Assembly: GCF_028287845.1 (NCBI RefSeq)
Contig: NZ_JAQBOW010000041.1
Span: 1 to 46,926 of the forward strand
Direction: 5' to 3'
Origin: Mucilaginibacter sp.
GTDB taxonomy: Bacteria; Bacteroidota; Bacteroidia; Sphingobacteriales; Sphingobacteriaceae
DNA: 46,926 bases
Part shown: positions 25,959 through 34,832 of the stretch, piece after piece
How the letters are laid out: every line of letters begins with the position of its first letter
How positions within the stretch are numbered: position 1 is the stretch's first letter
Position numbers and translations under genes: made by a program
Notes under the pieces: generated by a model
The model's database searches: none
The model's input: only the letters and a program-made list of their open reading frames with translations
Told to the model about the DNA's origin: nothing

Positions 25959-26990
25959 TTAATCCGCACTAAACCTCTTCAATACTTTCCTACCCAAATC
26001 ATAGCTTATTCTAAAAGCTTCCTGATTATCATTCAAGTATCCCGGCGAGAAATGGAAACTGGCTATAAACTGCCCTTTTATGTTTTTGAATTTAAAGGGG
26101 GTGTAAATAACATCTATACGGTTATAGGTTGGTTTGGAGTAGTATGAGTCGCCATAATTAATATGGCTGCCTTGTCCGTGGTAAAACTCTTCGTATAACG
26201 CAAAACGATGATAGCCAAGGTATGCAGTAAACACAAACCCTGCCGGTGTTTTAAAGCCATCTACGCCACGCTCCCGCTCTAAAGAGAATAACCCCCCGGC
26301 TTCAAACGACAGGGAATCAAAAACCGTTTTATGACTAAAATCTAATCCCAGTTTTACCATACCACCGCCGTTATCGCTAATGTGGTCGTTAGGTAATAAT
26401 ACCTCTGCACCAGCATCATGCATCAGCAAAAAATAATGCGATACATAAAATGGCCCATAGGTATTTGGCTTATATTTACCCGAAAATCCAAATAAAAACT
26501 GCTCGCGCTGGGTAACCGTTTGTCTGCTTACCCAATCTATCCAGCCGGTTTCTGTAAAGTTTTCGTTTTGGTAGCGGGCCAGTAAGCCTTCTACATTTGG
26601 GCGGTAATAAAGCAGGGTATCATTTAATAAAGCACGGGGATAATCAGTTAATAAGCCTTCGCGCGGAAATTCGCCTGCATAAAAATTCCAGTTTTTACCG
26701 GTGTATTTATAGTATGCTACCGGGTCTACCTTACCAAAAAACGGAATGGCACCAAACTCATGCAGCGCGTTGGCGCCTACAATAAAGTGATTTAAGCTAT
26801 CCAAGTTCAATCCAAAATCAATAGACGTACGTGTACCCGAATAGGTACGCGAACGCGGTATAAAGGCTTTATACTCCCGGTTATCTAAAAACCCAAGTCC
26901 GTTAAAATTAATGTCCAGATTTTGCTGTGCAATAGCCGCTGTACTTGTTATTGCCGAAATTATAAGGAGTATGTAAACCTTTTTAAACAT
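25959..26990 (-). CDS. Unrecognised exported protein, probably an outer-membrane beta-barrel
   Basis: I do not recognise this 343-residue protein. It has a clear signal peptide (about residues 1-21, AAIAQQ) and then alternating short amphipathic strands rich in Tyr, Phe and Gly, such as TSIDFGLNLDSLNHFIVGANAL, NWNFYAGEF, FVFTAYLGYHRFALYEEFYHG and GQFIASFHFSPGY. It ends in an aromatic/basic strand RISYDLGRKVLKRF. This pattern suggests an outer-membrane beta-barrel of about 14-16 strands. It is separated by 11 nt from the upstream GT39 gene and must be cotranscribed with it, so a role in cell-surface glycan handling is possible but only inferred. Confidence 0.7.
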   Translation of the reverse strand: MFKKVYILLIISAITSTAAIAQQNLDINFNGLGFLDNREYKAFIPRSRTYSGTRTSIDFGLNLDSLNHFIVGANALHEFGAIPFFGKVDPVAYYKYTGKNWNFYAGEFPREGLLTDYPRALLNDTLLYYRPNVEGLLARYQNENFTETGWIDWVSRQTVTQREQFLFGFSGKYKPNTYGPFYVSHYFLLMHDAGAEVLLPNDHISDNGGGMVKLGLDFSHKTVFDSLSFEAGGLFSLERERGVDGFKTPAGFVFTAYLGYHRFALYEEFYHGQGSHINYGDSYYSKPTYNRIDVIYTPFKFKNIKGQFIASFHFSPGYLNDNQEAFRISYDLGRKVLKRFSAD

Positions 26991-27001
26991 AGATATCTTT
27001 T

Positions 27002-28714
27002 TTATTCAACTTCCAGATCAATAACCCGGCTATTCTTGCTCCCTTCAAACGGCGTGGTACGTATAGAAAACATCATTTCGTACTTGCCTTTTTGCGGTGC
27101 GATTAAATGGAAGGTGAAATGCGTGCTTTCACCGGGTTTTAAACTGATGTTATTAAAACTATCATCGCCCCGCTGCAATGATATTATACCATCATTCCTA
27201 AAAAAACAGGCGCCAAACACTACTTCATGCTTAGCACCAATATTGCTAAAATTTATGCCGTAAGGATATGGATTTGTAATGGTTAAATCAATATGCCTTT
27301 TTTCGCCTGAATGTAATTTTAATTGATGGTCGGCTGTCTCGATCTTTACCTTTTGATAGGTACGTAAATCATCTACCCACTCAACATACCAGCTCCAGTT
27401 TTGTGTTTTTATAGAATCGGTGGTAACAGTATTTGCCGAATCAATTAAATGCAATACACGCTGGTGCTGCATTTTCTCTTCGATGGGCCAAATATCAAAC
27501 TGGGTTAAGCGATAGTATCTCGAATCGTATGAAAAACCTTTTAGTGTATTGGTGTAGTAATCATACTTAGATGGGTCCTGGAAACCGTTATCCATAATAA
27601 CATAGGCATTACCTGCTTTTTGGTGTACCACATGCGCCCATTGTTTAAAACCGAAATAACTTTTTATCTGCCCTATCTGTAAAACAAATGGAAGCGAAAA
27701 TATGATACTTATCCTAAACAATACAATTATGGCCATGTTGATTAACGCGACCCTGTAAAACCATGTCAACTTTATATTTGCCTGTTTGAATTTTATTAAT
27801 GCCAGCATAACCAGCGGCGCAAAGGCTATTAGTGTCCAGTGCGGTTGGGCCTCGCCCCTAAAGGTGGACAGGAAAAAGAATATAAATGTGCCAATGCCGT
27901 TTACCAGTAAACACCTGGTAAAGGCATCCTTAATTTTAATGCTGAAAGCACTGTAAAATACAAACCAGCTAATGATTGGGCCGGCCATTAACAACTGCCC
28001 GGGGATATATAACCAGCTGTTGGAGGGATTGTACCTGGCTGCAGATCGCTCGTACAAATGATAATTAATAGATGGATAGCCATGATTTATTTGCCATAAA
28101 ATATGTGGTATGTATAATACAACAGCCAATACCACAATTAAATAAAACGATGGTCGCTTTAATAACCTAATGTTACTTATAACGGTAAATGTAACCAGCA
28201 ATACCGCATGGTATTTACTATATAGCATACAGGCCACAATTACTCCTAATATTAGCGCCAGCGACCACTTATCCTCATCAATATATTTTTGGTAGAAGTA
28301 GTAAAACAGCACTGCGAAAAAGAACAGCGGCGCATCCGGCGTAGTAGTAAAGCCATAAATATGAAATATGAGCGTGCCCGATACAATCAGTATAAACGCC
28401 CATACATCAACTGCGTATTTTTTAAGAATGAGCCATAATATGTAAACAGAAGCGCTGCTGGCTATGATGGTGATGAGGCGCAAACCCAACTCGTTATGCA
28501 TTATACTATCGCCTGCCCGTATAAACAGGGCCACCATAGGCGGATGATCAAAATAACCCCAGTCTAAAAAGCGCGAATATATCCAGTAGTAAGCTTCGTC
28601 GGCATGAAGCTCAAGAGTGTAAGCTTGTATAAGATTTAAAACTGTCCAGCATATTAAAAAATACCATATTGGTTTATCAGACTGAACGGAATTATTTACA
28701 GCATTATCGGGCAT
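27002..28714 (-). CDS. Glycosyltransferase family 39 protein with extra C-terminal domain
   Basis: This 570-residue inner-membrane GT-C enzyme has the classic catalytic loop HADEAYYWIYSR (Asp39-Glu40) after TM1, the FDHPPMVALFI motif and about nine to ten further helices to residue ~350. Unlike the window's other GT39 protein, it has the full D-E pair. The last ~200 residues are soluble; the final ~90 (TADHQLKLHSGEKRHIDLTI to the end) look like an all-beta, immunoglobulin-like domain that should face the periplasm. It is the first gene of an operon with the outer-membrane barrel gene. A one-mismatch -7 box (TACCTTTA, minus strand 28739-28746) lies 25 nt upstream. The donor should be polyprenyl-phosphate sugar; the acceptor is unknown. 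Confidence 0.87.
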   Translation of the reverse strand: MPDNAVNNSVQSDKPIWYFLICWTVLNLIQAYTLELHADEAYYWIYSRFLDWGYFDHPPMVALFIRAGDSIMHNELGLRLITIIASSASVYILWLILKKYAVDVWAFILIVSGTLIFHIYGFTTTPDAPLFFFAVLFYYFYQKYIDEDKWSLALILGVIVACMLYSKYHAVLLVTFTVISNIRLLKRPSFYLIVVLAVVLYIPHILWQINHGYPSINYHLYERSAARYNPSNSWLYIPGQLLMAGPIISWFVFYSAFSIKIKDAFTRCLLVNGIGTFIFFFLSTFRGEAQPHWTLIAFAPLVMLALIKFKQANIKLTWFYRVALINMAIIVLFRISIIFSLPFVLQIGQIKSYFGFKQWAHVVHQKAGNAYVIMDNGFQDPSKYDYYTNTLKGFSYDSRYYRLTQFDIWPIEEKMQHQRVLHLIDSANTVTTDSIKTQNWSWYVEWVDDLRTYQKVKIETADHQLKLHSGEKRHIDLTITNPYPYGINFSNIGAKHEVVFGACFFRNDGIISLQRGDDSFNNISLKPGESTHFTFHLIAPQKGKYEMMFSIRTTPFEGSKNSRVIDLEVE

Positions 28715-28766
28715 TATATAACAACAGATTTTTTGTCGTAAAGGTATAAAACCTGTTGCTTAAAAG

Positions 28767-29342
28767 TTATTTTAAAAATCTAACCGCCATAAAGTATCTC
28801 CCAGGTTTTTCATACAGTACCCTTATGGCATTTATAACTATACTTACAAAATTTATCAGGTATAAGATGCCTGCAAAAAATAAAAAATAAAAAATTTCCT
28901 TTGCGCCTGCCCCACCCCAATGTGCATTTGCAATTAGGCACAAGTAACCAACTATTAGCAAAATACACCAGGTGATCTGGAAATTAAGTAAGTTTCTGCC
29001 CATATCGCCAACATTTTTAACCTTGTTCTTTTTCATCGCCCATAATATTAACGGAACGAATACCCCAAGAAAGGGGAACATCAAAAAGCTTAATGCCGAT
29101 AAATTGAAGATAACAAGGAATAGTTTATCGCTTTTCTCTTCCCAAACGGTTAATTCTGCAGGGGTAATATTTAATGCTCCGGCCAGGCTTTGCAGCGTAA
29201 AGCCTCTTGGTTTTGCTTCGCCATTTTCTATTCGTTGTACGGTGCGTAGGCTTAACCTGGCATTATCGGCTAATTCGTTCTGAGAATAGCCTAACTGGGT
29301 ACGCAATTCTTTTATTCTTTCAGATAGGTTAAGGTTTCTCAT
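28767..29342 (-). CDS. XRE-family regulator fused to a DUF4870-type membrane domain
   Basis: This 191-residue protein has an N-terminal Cro/C1 helix-turn-helix (about 7-62: LSERIKELRTQLGYSQNELA, SLRTVQRIENGEAKPRGFTL) joined to a membrane domain with four hydrophobic segments (about 73-98, 118-138, 148-172 plus flanks). The region VPLILWAMKKNKVKNVGDMG followed by NLLNFQ matches the DUF4870 signature. A DNA-binding domain tethered to the membrane could sense envelope state directly. It is divergent from the DinB-like gene with a 110-bp gap that holds its -7 box and an inverted repeat. The target is unknown; autoregulation or control of the neighbour is plausible. Confidence 0.85.
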   Translation of the reverse strand: MRNLNLSERIKELRTQLGYSQNELADNARLSLRTVQRIENGEAKPRGFTLQSLAGALNITPAELTVWEEKSDKLFLVIFNLSALSFLMFPFLGVFVPLILWAMKKNKVKNVGDMGRNLLNFQITWCILLIVGYLCLIANAHWGGAGAKEIFYFLFFAGILYLINFVSIVINAIRVLYEKPGRYFMAVRFLK

Positions 29343-29361
29343 TTGTGATTTATTTGGTCAT

Positions 29362-29369
29362 CAAAAGTA
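29362..29369 (-). promoter_or_regulatory. -7 promoter box of the XRE-DUF4870 gene
   Basis: The minus strand reads TACTTTTG, an exact TAnnTTTG, 20 nt before the ATG at 29342. The same octamer occurs upstream of sucA (34115-34122). Confidence 0.5.
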
Positions 29370-29424
29370 ACTTAACTTGTGGTGTTTCTATGCGTCTTGT
29401 CCGCGTCATTCTTACGCCTTTTGC

Positions 29425-29448
29425 GTAATATTGAAAAAATAATATTAC
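29425..29448. promoter_or_regulatory. Inverted repeat immediately upstream of the DinB-like gene
   Basis: GTAATATT (29425-29432) and AATATTAC (29441-29448) are perfect reverse complements with an 8-nt A-rich spacer, ending 5 nt before the ATG at 29453. The left arm overlaps TAATATTG, a one-mismatch -7 box. It may be an operator for the divergent XRE regulator or a leader hairpin over the start. Confidence 0.4.
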
Positions 29449-29452
29449 ACCC

Positions 29453-29908
29453 ATGACCAAATCAATCGAAATAATAAAAATGCCGAGGCTTAGCCTGGTT
29501 AAGCTTACCGAAGAGCTTACTATTGAGCAACTAAATAAAATTCCCGCGGGTTTTAATAATAACATAGCCTGGAACCTGGCGCATATGATTGCCGCGCAGC
29601 AAGGTTTATGCTATAGGCGCGCCGGAATAGATACCATAATAGATGAAGCTTTTTTCATGACCTACAAGCCCGATACCAAACCCGAAAAGTTTATTGATGC
29701 TGCCGAACTGGAAACTATAAAAGAGCTATTGATATCAACTATCGACCAATTAGAGATAGATATTAAAAATAACCTGTTCGTCAACTATACACCCTGGACA
29801 ACCCGCTATGGTGTGGAGATAAATAACATTAACGAAGCCGTTAATTTTTTGCCGTTTCATGATGGGTTGCATGTGGGGTATATTATGGCGTTGAAGAGGG
29901 CTTTGTAA
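29453..29908 (+). CDS. DinB family protein
   Basis: This 151-residue protein has the DinB/YfiT-like four-helix-bundle fold. Helix 2 carries the first metal-ligand His in NIAWNLAHMIAAQQG, and the C-terminal helix has FHDGLHVGYIMALKR, whose two His residues are the usual second and third metal ligands. Family members are thiol-dependent transferases or are unassigned; none is defined by this sequence. It is transcribed divergently from the XRE-DUF4870 gene and ends just before a strong bidirectional terminator. Confidence 0.88.
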   Translation: MTKSIEIIKMPRLSLVKLTEELTIEQLNKIPAGFNNNIAWNLAHMIAAQQGLCYRRAGIDTIIDEAFFMTYKPDTKPEKFIDAAELETIKELLISTIDQLEIDIKNNLFVNYTPWTTRYGVEINNINEAVNFLPFHDGLHVGYIMALKRAL

Positions 29909-29915
29909 AATATTT

Positions 29916-29956
29916 AATAACAAAAAAGCCCGGAAAAACCGGGCTTTTTTGTTATT
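29916..29956. terminator. Bidirectional intrinsic terminator (DinB gene / odhB)
   Basis: AATAACAAAAAAGCCCGG (29916-29933) and its exact reverse complement (29939-29956) flank a loop of five A. A GC-rich core plus T-runs in both directions makes it a good terminator for both convergent genes. Confidence 0.92.
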
Positions 29957-29970
29957 AAAAATAGAATTAA

Positions 29971-31212
29971 TTACACGCCTAACAACAACCTTGCAGGATC
30001 TTCCAGCAACTGTTTAACCCTTACCAGGAAGCTTACCGATTCACGGCCATCAACAATGCGGTGATCGTAAGATAAGGCTACGTACATCATAGGGCGGATA
30101 ACTACCTGGCCGTTTACGGCTACAGGGCGCTCAATAATGTTATGCATACCTAAAATAGCCGATTGCGGCGAGTTAATGATAGGTGTTGACAGCATAGAAC
30201 CAAACACACCACCGTTGGTGATGGTAAATGTTCCGCCGGTCATTTCTTCTAATGATAATTTATTGTCGCGGGCCTTTCCTGCTAAAGCTACTACCGCTTT
30301 TTCAATTTCGGCAAGGCTCATGCCATCCGCGTTGCGGATAACCGGCACCACCAATCCTTTAGGGGCAGACACTGCTATAGAAATATCGGTAAAGTTGCTA
30401 TATATTACTTCTTCGCCCTCTATACGTGCGCCAACCGAAGGCCATTCTTTTAACGCCTCGGTAACCGCTTTGGTGAAGAACGACATAAAGCCTAAGCCAA
30501 CACCATGTTTTTCTTTAAATTTATCTTTGTATTTACTGCGTATCTCCATTATTGGCGACATATCCACTTCGTTAAAAGTAGTTAACATTGCTGTTTCGTT
30601 TTTAACGGCAACCAGGCGTCTGGCAACTGTTTTACGCAATGGCGACATTTTTTCGCGGCGCTCACTTCTTTCGCCAACCTTTACAGGGGTGGCGGGCGCA
30701 GGAGCCGGTGCAGCAGCTACAGCTGGTCTGTTTTGTGGATTTTCTGAAGCCTTATCTATTGATAATGCATCCTCTTTAGTGATACGGCCGTTAACGCCTG
30801 TACCTGTTAGAGCAGCCGGATCAACGCCTTTTTCGGCTAATATTTTTGCAGCAGCAGGCGATGGTGTGCCCGACGCGTATGTAGTTCCTTTTTCGGCAAC
30901 GGCAGCAACCGGCGCGGCCTCTGCTTTTGCGGCAGGTGCAGCTTCAGCCTTAGGTGCAGGTGCCGCGGCGGCTCCTCCTCCATCCTCAATACTGCAAACA
31001 ATAGCGCCGATGGCTAAAACATCACCCTCTTTTGCTATTGTTTTTAATACGCCCGCTTTTTCGGCAGTAAGCTCAAAAGTAGCTTTATCAGATTCCAGTT
31101 CGGCAATGGCTTCATCCATCGCTACGGTATCGCCGTCTTTTTTTAGCCAGCTTGATAAGGTTACCTCTGTAATTGATTCGCCTACCGGCGGAACTTTAAT
31201 TTCTAAACTCAT
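29971..31212 (-). CDS. odhB: 2-oxoglutarate dehydrogenase E2 (dihydrolipoyllysine succinyltransferase)
   Basis: This E2 core subunit transfers the succinyl group to CoA in the TCA cycle. The 413-residue product has an N-terminal lipoyl domain with the lipoylated Lys43 in [12 protein letters not shown]. An Ala/Pro-rich flexible linker (about 80-110) leads to a peripheral-subunit-binding domain ([20 protein letters not shown] to GRITKEDAL), then a second linker and the catalytic acyltransferase domain ending in [11 protein letters not shown] (His384, Asp388). [20 protein letters not shown] fits succinyltransferases better than acetyltransferases. It lies 80 nt downstream of sucA, with a long palindrome between. 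sucB is the equivalent name. Confidence 0.96.
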   Translation of the reverse strand: MSLEIKVPPVGESITEVTLSSWLKKDGDTVAMDEAIAELESDKATFELTAEKAGVLKTIAKEGDVLAIGAIVCSIEDGGGAAAAPAPKAEAAPAAKAEAAPVAAVAEKGTTYASGTPSPAAAKILAEKGVDPAALTGTGVNGRITKEDALSIDKASENPQNRPAVAAAPAPAPATPVKVGERSERREKMSPLRKTVARRLVAVKNETAMLTTFNEVDMSPIMEIRSKYKDKFKEKHGVGLGFMSFFTKAVTEALKEWPSVGARIEGEEVIYSNFTDISIAVSAPKGLVVPVIRNADGMSLAEIEKAVVALAGKARDNKLSLEEMTGGTFTITNGGVFGSMLSTPIINSPQSAILGMHNIIERPVAVNGQVVIRPMMYVALSYDHRIVDGRESVSFLVRVKQLLEDPARLLLGV

Positions 31213-31241
31213 TTTGGTTAGTTGTAAGTTTTATAGATGAA

Positions 31242-31274
31242 AGATATGACAACTTTTTAAAAGTTGTCATATCT
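31242..31274. other. 33-bp palindrome between sucA and odhB
   Basis: AGATATGACAACTTTT (31242-31257) and its exact reverse complement (31259-31274) are 16-bp arms around one central base. In RNA the stem would have a small A/U loop. It lies inside the operon, 19 nt after the sucA stop codon and 30 nt before the odhB ATG. It could tune readthrough, be an RNase processing site, or be a DNA operator. Confidence 0.6.
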
Positions 31275-31292
31275 CTATAAGTTGTAAAGCTA

Positions 31293-34091
31293 TTAATCAG
31301 CTCCGGCAACAGCCATTTTTTCGGCTGTTTTCTTAACTGTATCTTTTAATTTTTTGCCTGCAGGCGATTCAAAAGCTTTTGATATTATATATAATTGCTG
31401 CGCCGCATGCTGTTTGGCGAAGCCGGTAGCTGTACTGCTGCTTTCGTTACGTGATATAATATCAAATTTCAAAGCTTCTTCTGTACGTGATTTACGATAC
31501 AGGTACGGCCATGCGCCCATGTTCTCAGGCTCTTCCTGTACCCATATAAAATCGGTCGCCTTGTTGTATTTAGCCCTGATTTTGGCTAACTGTTGTACTG
31601 GTGTTGGATACAATTGCTCCAAACGAACTATGGCTATATCTTTACGCTCATCAACCTGTTGTTTCTCTAACAAATCATAATATATCTTGCCAGAGCAGAA
31701 CAGTACGCGTTTAACTTTTTTAGCATCCGCGTAAGTATCATCTATAACCTCTTTAAAAGTGTCATCAGTGAAATCTGCCAGAGGCGATACACATTTAGGA
31801 TTACGCAATAAGCTCTTTGGTGTAAATATAATTAATGGCTTGCGGAAATCGCGGGCCAGCTGGCGACGCAATATGTGGAAGAAGTTAGCCGGAGTGGTAC
31901 AATTTGCTACCTGGATATTATTATCGGCACAAAGCTCCATAAAACGCTCAATACGTGCTGATGAATGCTCAGGACCCTGGCCCTCATAACCATGAGGCAA
32001 TAACATTACCAGGCCATTCCCCCGTTGCCATTTGGTTTCGGCACTTACTATGTATTGATCAACAATGGTTTGCGCGCCGTTAAAGAAATCGCCAAACTGT
32101 GCTTCCCATATAGTTAACGCGTTAGGATTTGCCAGGGCATAGCCATATTCAAAACCTAAAACACCATATTCTGATAATAATGAATTATATATGCTGAATT
32201 TTCCGCCGCCTATAGTATCCAGCGGCGTGTATTCGTTTTCCGAATCGGCCAGTGTTAATACCGCGTGGCGGTGCGAGAAAGTACCCCTCTTCACATCCTC
32301 GCCGCTTAAACGCACCGGGTGGCCATCTTTTAATAAACTACCATAAGCCATTAACTCGCCCATGGCCCAATCAAAAGTTTGGGTAGTGTTAACCATTTTG
32401 CTGCGTTCTTCAAACAGCTTTTCAATTTTCTTGAAAAACTCTTTGCCTTTAGGCAGGTCTGTTATTTTTTTACCAATAGTTAATAGTTCATCTTTAGATA
32501 TAGCTGTATTTACAGGCACGTTAAAATCCGCATCGGTAGCTAGGTGTAATCCGTTCCAGGCACCTGCAAACATGGGTATAGATTCTGTAAACTTGTCTTC
32601 CGCTTTTGACTCGTTCAGCTCTTGCTGCAATAAGCCGCGGAAATCCTTCTCCATTTCCTTTACCTCGGCATCATTAATAACGCCTTCGGCCATTAGCTTG
32701 CTCAAATAAACCTCGCGCGGATTTGGATGCGCCTCAATAGCTTTGTACAATACAGGCTGGGTAAACTTAGGCTCATCCGCCTCATTGTGGCCATACCGGC
32801 GGTAACATAATATATCTATAAACACGTCGTCATGAAAAACCTGACGATACTCCATAGCCATGTTAATTACATAGGCCAAAGCCTCGACATCATCACCATT
32901 AACATGGAAAACCGGCGATAAAACCGTTTTTGCCACATCGGTACAATAAGTACTTGAGCGGGCATCAATAAAGTTGGTGGTAAAACCAATCTGGTTATTA
33001 ATAACCAGGTGAATGGTGCCGCCTGTGCGGTAGCCATCCAGTTTTTCCATTTGTAAAACTTCATATACAATACCCTGGCCCGCTACAGAAGCATCGCCAT
33101 GTATCAATATCGGCGCTATTTTGGTATGATCGCCGTTGTACTTAAAATCAATTTTTGAGCGGGTTAAACCTTCAACAACCGGATCGACCGCTTCTAAATG
33201 CGATGGATTAGGGCAAAGGCTTAAGTGTACTTTTTTACCATTTTCGGCCTCAACATCTGTAGAGAAACCTAAGTGATATTTAACGTCGCCACCCGCGGTC
33301 GAATCTTCATCATAATTTTTACCTTCAAACTCGGAGAATATCTCTTTGTAGGTTTTCTTCATGATATTTGCCAGCACGTTTAAGCGCCCGCGGTGAGCCA
33401 TACCTATGGTAAATTCTTCAATACCTAAAGTGGCTCCCTTTTGGATAACAGAATCCATTGCAGGTATTAAAGCTTCGGCACCCTCTAACGAGAAGCGCTT
33501 TTGCCCAAGGAATTTTGTACCCAGAAAATTTTCGAAAATAACGGCTTCGCTCACTTTGCGCAACATCAGCTTTTTCTCATCCGCAGAAAACGAAGGCTTG
33601 TTACGCTGGCTTTCCATCCTGTCCTGAAACCATTTAACCTTTATAGGGTTACGTATGTAATGGTATTCTGTGCCTATTGTACCACAATAGGTTTCTTCAA
33701 GCATTTGAAGAATATCGCGCAATTTAGATGGCCCCATTCCAACTTCAACACCTGCATTAAATACAGTGTCAAGATCTGATTTAGCCAGGCCAAAGGTTTC
33801 CAGTTCTTTCCCCGGAAAATATTGACGACGATCACGTACCGGATTGGTTTTAGCAAACAGGTGCCCCCTGCCGCGGTAACCATCTATCATGTTGAGTACG
33901 TTGATCTCTTTTAAAAAGTGATCAGGTGTTTCGGCACTTACTGTAGGGGCCTGTGCCCCTCTACCAAAATCAAATCCTTCAAAGAATTTTTGCCAACCAA
34001 AATCAACCGATTGGGGGTCTTGTTTATAAGCTTCGTATAGAGAATCTATAAAAGCTGCATTGCCATTATTTATATAATTGAGGCTATCCAT
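31293..34091 (-). CDS. sucA: 2-oxoglutarate dehydrogenase E1 component
   Basis: This thiamine-diphosphate enzyme decarboxylates 2-oxoglutarate and passes the succinyl group to E2 lipoate. The 932-residue length is normal for the homodimeric E1. The N-terminal E2-binding segment SLYEAYKQDPQSVDFGWQKF, the TPP region IGMAHRGRLNVLANIMKKTY, HGDASVAGQGIVYEV, the Mg/TPP motif with NNQIGFT, and the C-terminal half with GFEYGYALANPNALTIWEAQ and LPHGYEGQGPEHSSAR are all present. It is the first gene of the sucA-odhB operon, with a TAnnTTTG box 24 nt upstream. Confidence 0.97.
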   Translation of the reverse strand: MDSLNYINNGNAAFIDSLYEAYKQDPQSVDFGWQKFFEGFDFGRGAQAPTVSAETPDHFLKEINVLNMIDGYRGRGHLFAKTNPVRDRRQYFPGKELETFGLAKSDLDTVFNAGVEVGMGPSKLRDILQMLEETYCGTIGTEYHYIRNPIKVKWFQDRMESQRNKPSFSADEKKLMLRKVSEAVIFENFLGTKFLGQKRFSLEGAEALIPAMDSVIQKGATLGIEEFTIGMAHRGRLNVLANIMKKTYKEIFSEFEGKNYDEDSTAGGDVKYHLGFSTDVEAENGKKVHLSLCPNPSHLEAVDPVVEGLTRSKIDFKYNGDHTKIAPILIHGDASVAGQGIVYEVLQMEKLDGYRTGGTIHLVINNQIGFTTNFIDARSSTYCTDVAKTVLSPVFHVNGDDVEALAYVINMAMEYRQVFHDDVFIDILCYRRYGHNEADEPKFTQPVLYKAIEAHPNPREVYLSKLMAEGVINDAEVKEMEKDFRGLLQQELNESKAEDKFTESIPMFAGAWNGLHLATDADFNVPVNTAISKDELLTIGKKITDLPKGKEFFKKIEKLFEERSKMVNTTQTFDWAMGELMAYGSLLKDGHPVRLSGEDVKRGTFSHRHAVLTLADSENEYTPLDTIGGGKFSIYNSLLSEYGVLGFEYGYALANPNALTIWEAQFGDFFNGAQTIVDQYIVSAETKWQRGNGLVMLLPHGYEGQGPEHSSARIERFMELCADNNIQVANCTTPANFFHILRRQLARDFRKPLIIFTPKSLLRNPKCVSPLADFTDDTFKEVIDDTYADAKKVKRVLFCSGKIYYDLLEKQQVDERKDIAIVRLEQLYPTPVQQLAKIRAKYNKATDFIWVQEEPENMGAWPYLYRKSRTEEALKFDIISRNESSSTATGFAKQHAAQQLYIISKAFESPAGKKLKDTVKKTAEKMAVAGAD

Positions 34092-34114
34092 TGTAAAGCA
34101 GTCTTAAAACAATG

Positions 34115-34122
34115 CAAAAGTA
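34115..34122 (-). promoter_or_regulatory. -7 promoter box of sucA-odhB
   Basis: The minus strand reads TACTTTTG, an exact TAnnTTTG, giving a leader of about 19 nt before the sucA ATG at 34091. Confidence 0.5.
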
Positions 34123-34200
34123 AGCATAACGTATTAGAAACTTTTAATTTAATTGTAAATGATTTACTACGTTTCGCACAAAAAAGTGCCTAAACTGCCA

Positions 34201-34704
34201 TTAATCGACAGTTATCCTTGTTTTAAAAAAGAAAAAGGTTTGACTGGCATAACTAAATACCGTAACAATAAGGGTGGTAATTATTTTTGAAGGAGTAGGA
34301 TACCAACCAAGATACTCTACAAATAGTTTAAGCAATATGTAGTTGAACCCAATACAAATAAATGTTACAGTAGCATATCTTAGAAGTTGACTCCTTCGCC
34401 TTAAACCCGACTGTTGAAAAACAACGTAACGATTTAAATAAAATCCGGTTGGCAGGCTAATACATAAAGCCATAAATAGCGACGCGGTATGCGGGCTTAA
34501 TGTTATGGTGCCAAGCACAAGATCATGCTTTTTCAAAATCAAGTTATAACTGATACTGAACAGTATAATATCAAGCAATGTGTTTGCACCACCGCAAGCG
34601 GCATACCTGAAAGTTTGCAGGGTAAAAATTCCTTTAAAAATGGGATAGAAAAAATCAACAATATTTAAAATGCCTTTTCTTACACGTCCGTGTATTTTCC
34701 TCAT
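34201..34704 (-). CDS. GtrA family membrane protein
   Basis: This 167-residue protein has four predicted membrane helices and the GtrA/DPMS signature: RYAACGGANTLLDIILFSIS in helix 1, SLPTGFYLNRYVVFQ in the helix 2-3 region, and VFSYASQTFFFFKT near the end. GtrA-type proteins are thought to flip polyprenyl-phosphate sugars across the inner membrane. It could supply the GT39 enzymes of the window with donors (inference). A 33-codon membrane microprotein gene ends 22 nt upstream and has the promoter, so the two are likely one transcript. Confidence 0.88.
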   Translation of the reverse strand: MRKIHGRVRKGILNIVDFFYPIFKGIFTLQTFRYAACGGANTLLDIILFSISYNLILKKHDLVLGTITLSPHTASLFMALCISLPTGFYLNRYVVFQQSGLRRRSQLLRYATVTFICIGFNYILLKLFVEYLGWYPTPSKIITTLIVTVFSYASQTFFFFKTRITVD

Positions 34705-34726
34705 TTATTAGTGTTGATGGTAAGGA

Positions 34727-34828
34727 TTAATGCAAAATTTTTTTGAGGAAAGTACCCAGGTAACCCAAGCCTTCAAAAAGCACCGCCAGCAGGCCTATGA
34801 TTATTGTAAATTGTTCGAACGGGTTCAT
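34727..34828 (-). CDS. 33-residue hydrophobic microprotein upstream of gtrA
   Basis: This short minus-strand frame begins ATG at 34828 and ends TAA at 34727. Its product starts MNPFEQFTIIIGLLAVLFEG and ends in a basic tail FLKKILH; residues 8-28 could form one membrane helix with Gly at 12, 20, 22 and 25. An exact -7 box (34833-34840) lies only 5 nt before the ATG, so the mRNA would be nearly or fully leaderless. The gene ends 22 nt before gtrA. I know of no named family. The promoter placement and the membrane-helix-like sequence argue for a real gene, but it is too short for composition alone to prove it. Confidence 0.55.
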   Translation of the reverse strand: MNPFEQFTIIIGLLAVLFEGLGYLGTFLKKILH

Positions 34829-34832
34829 ATAT

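Noticed and set aside
30137..31240. Long (367-codon) plus-strand frame opposite odhB
   Set aside because: Low-complexity Ala/Ser-rich shadow of the E2 linker and catalytic domains; odhB motifs are complete on the other strand.
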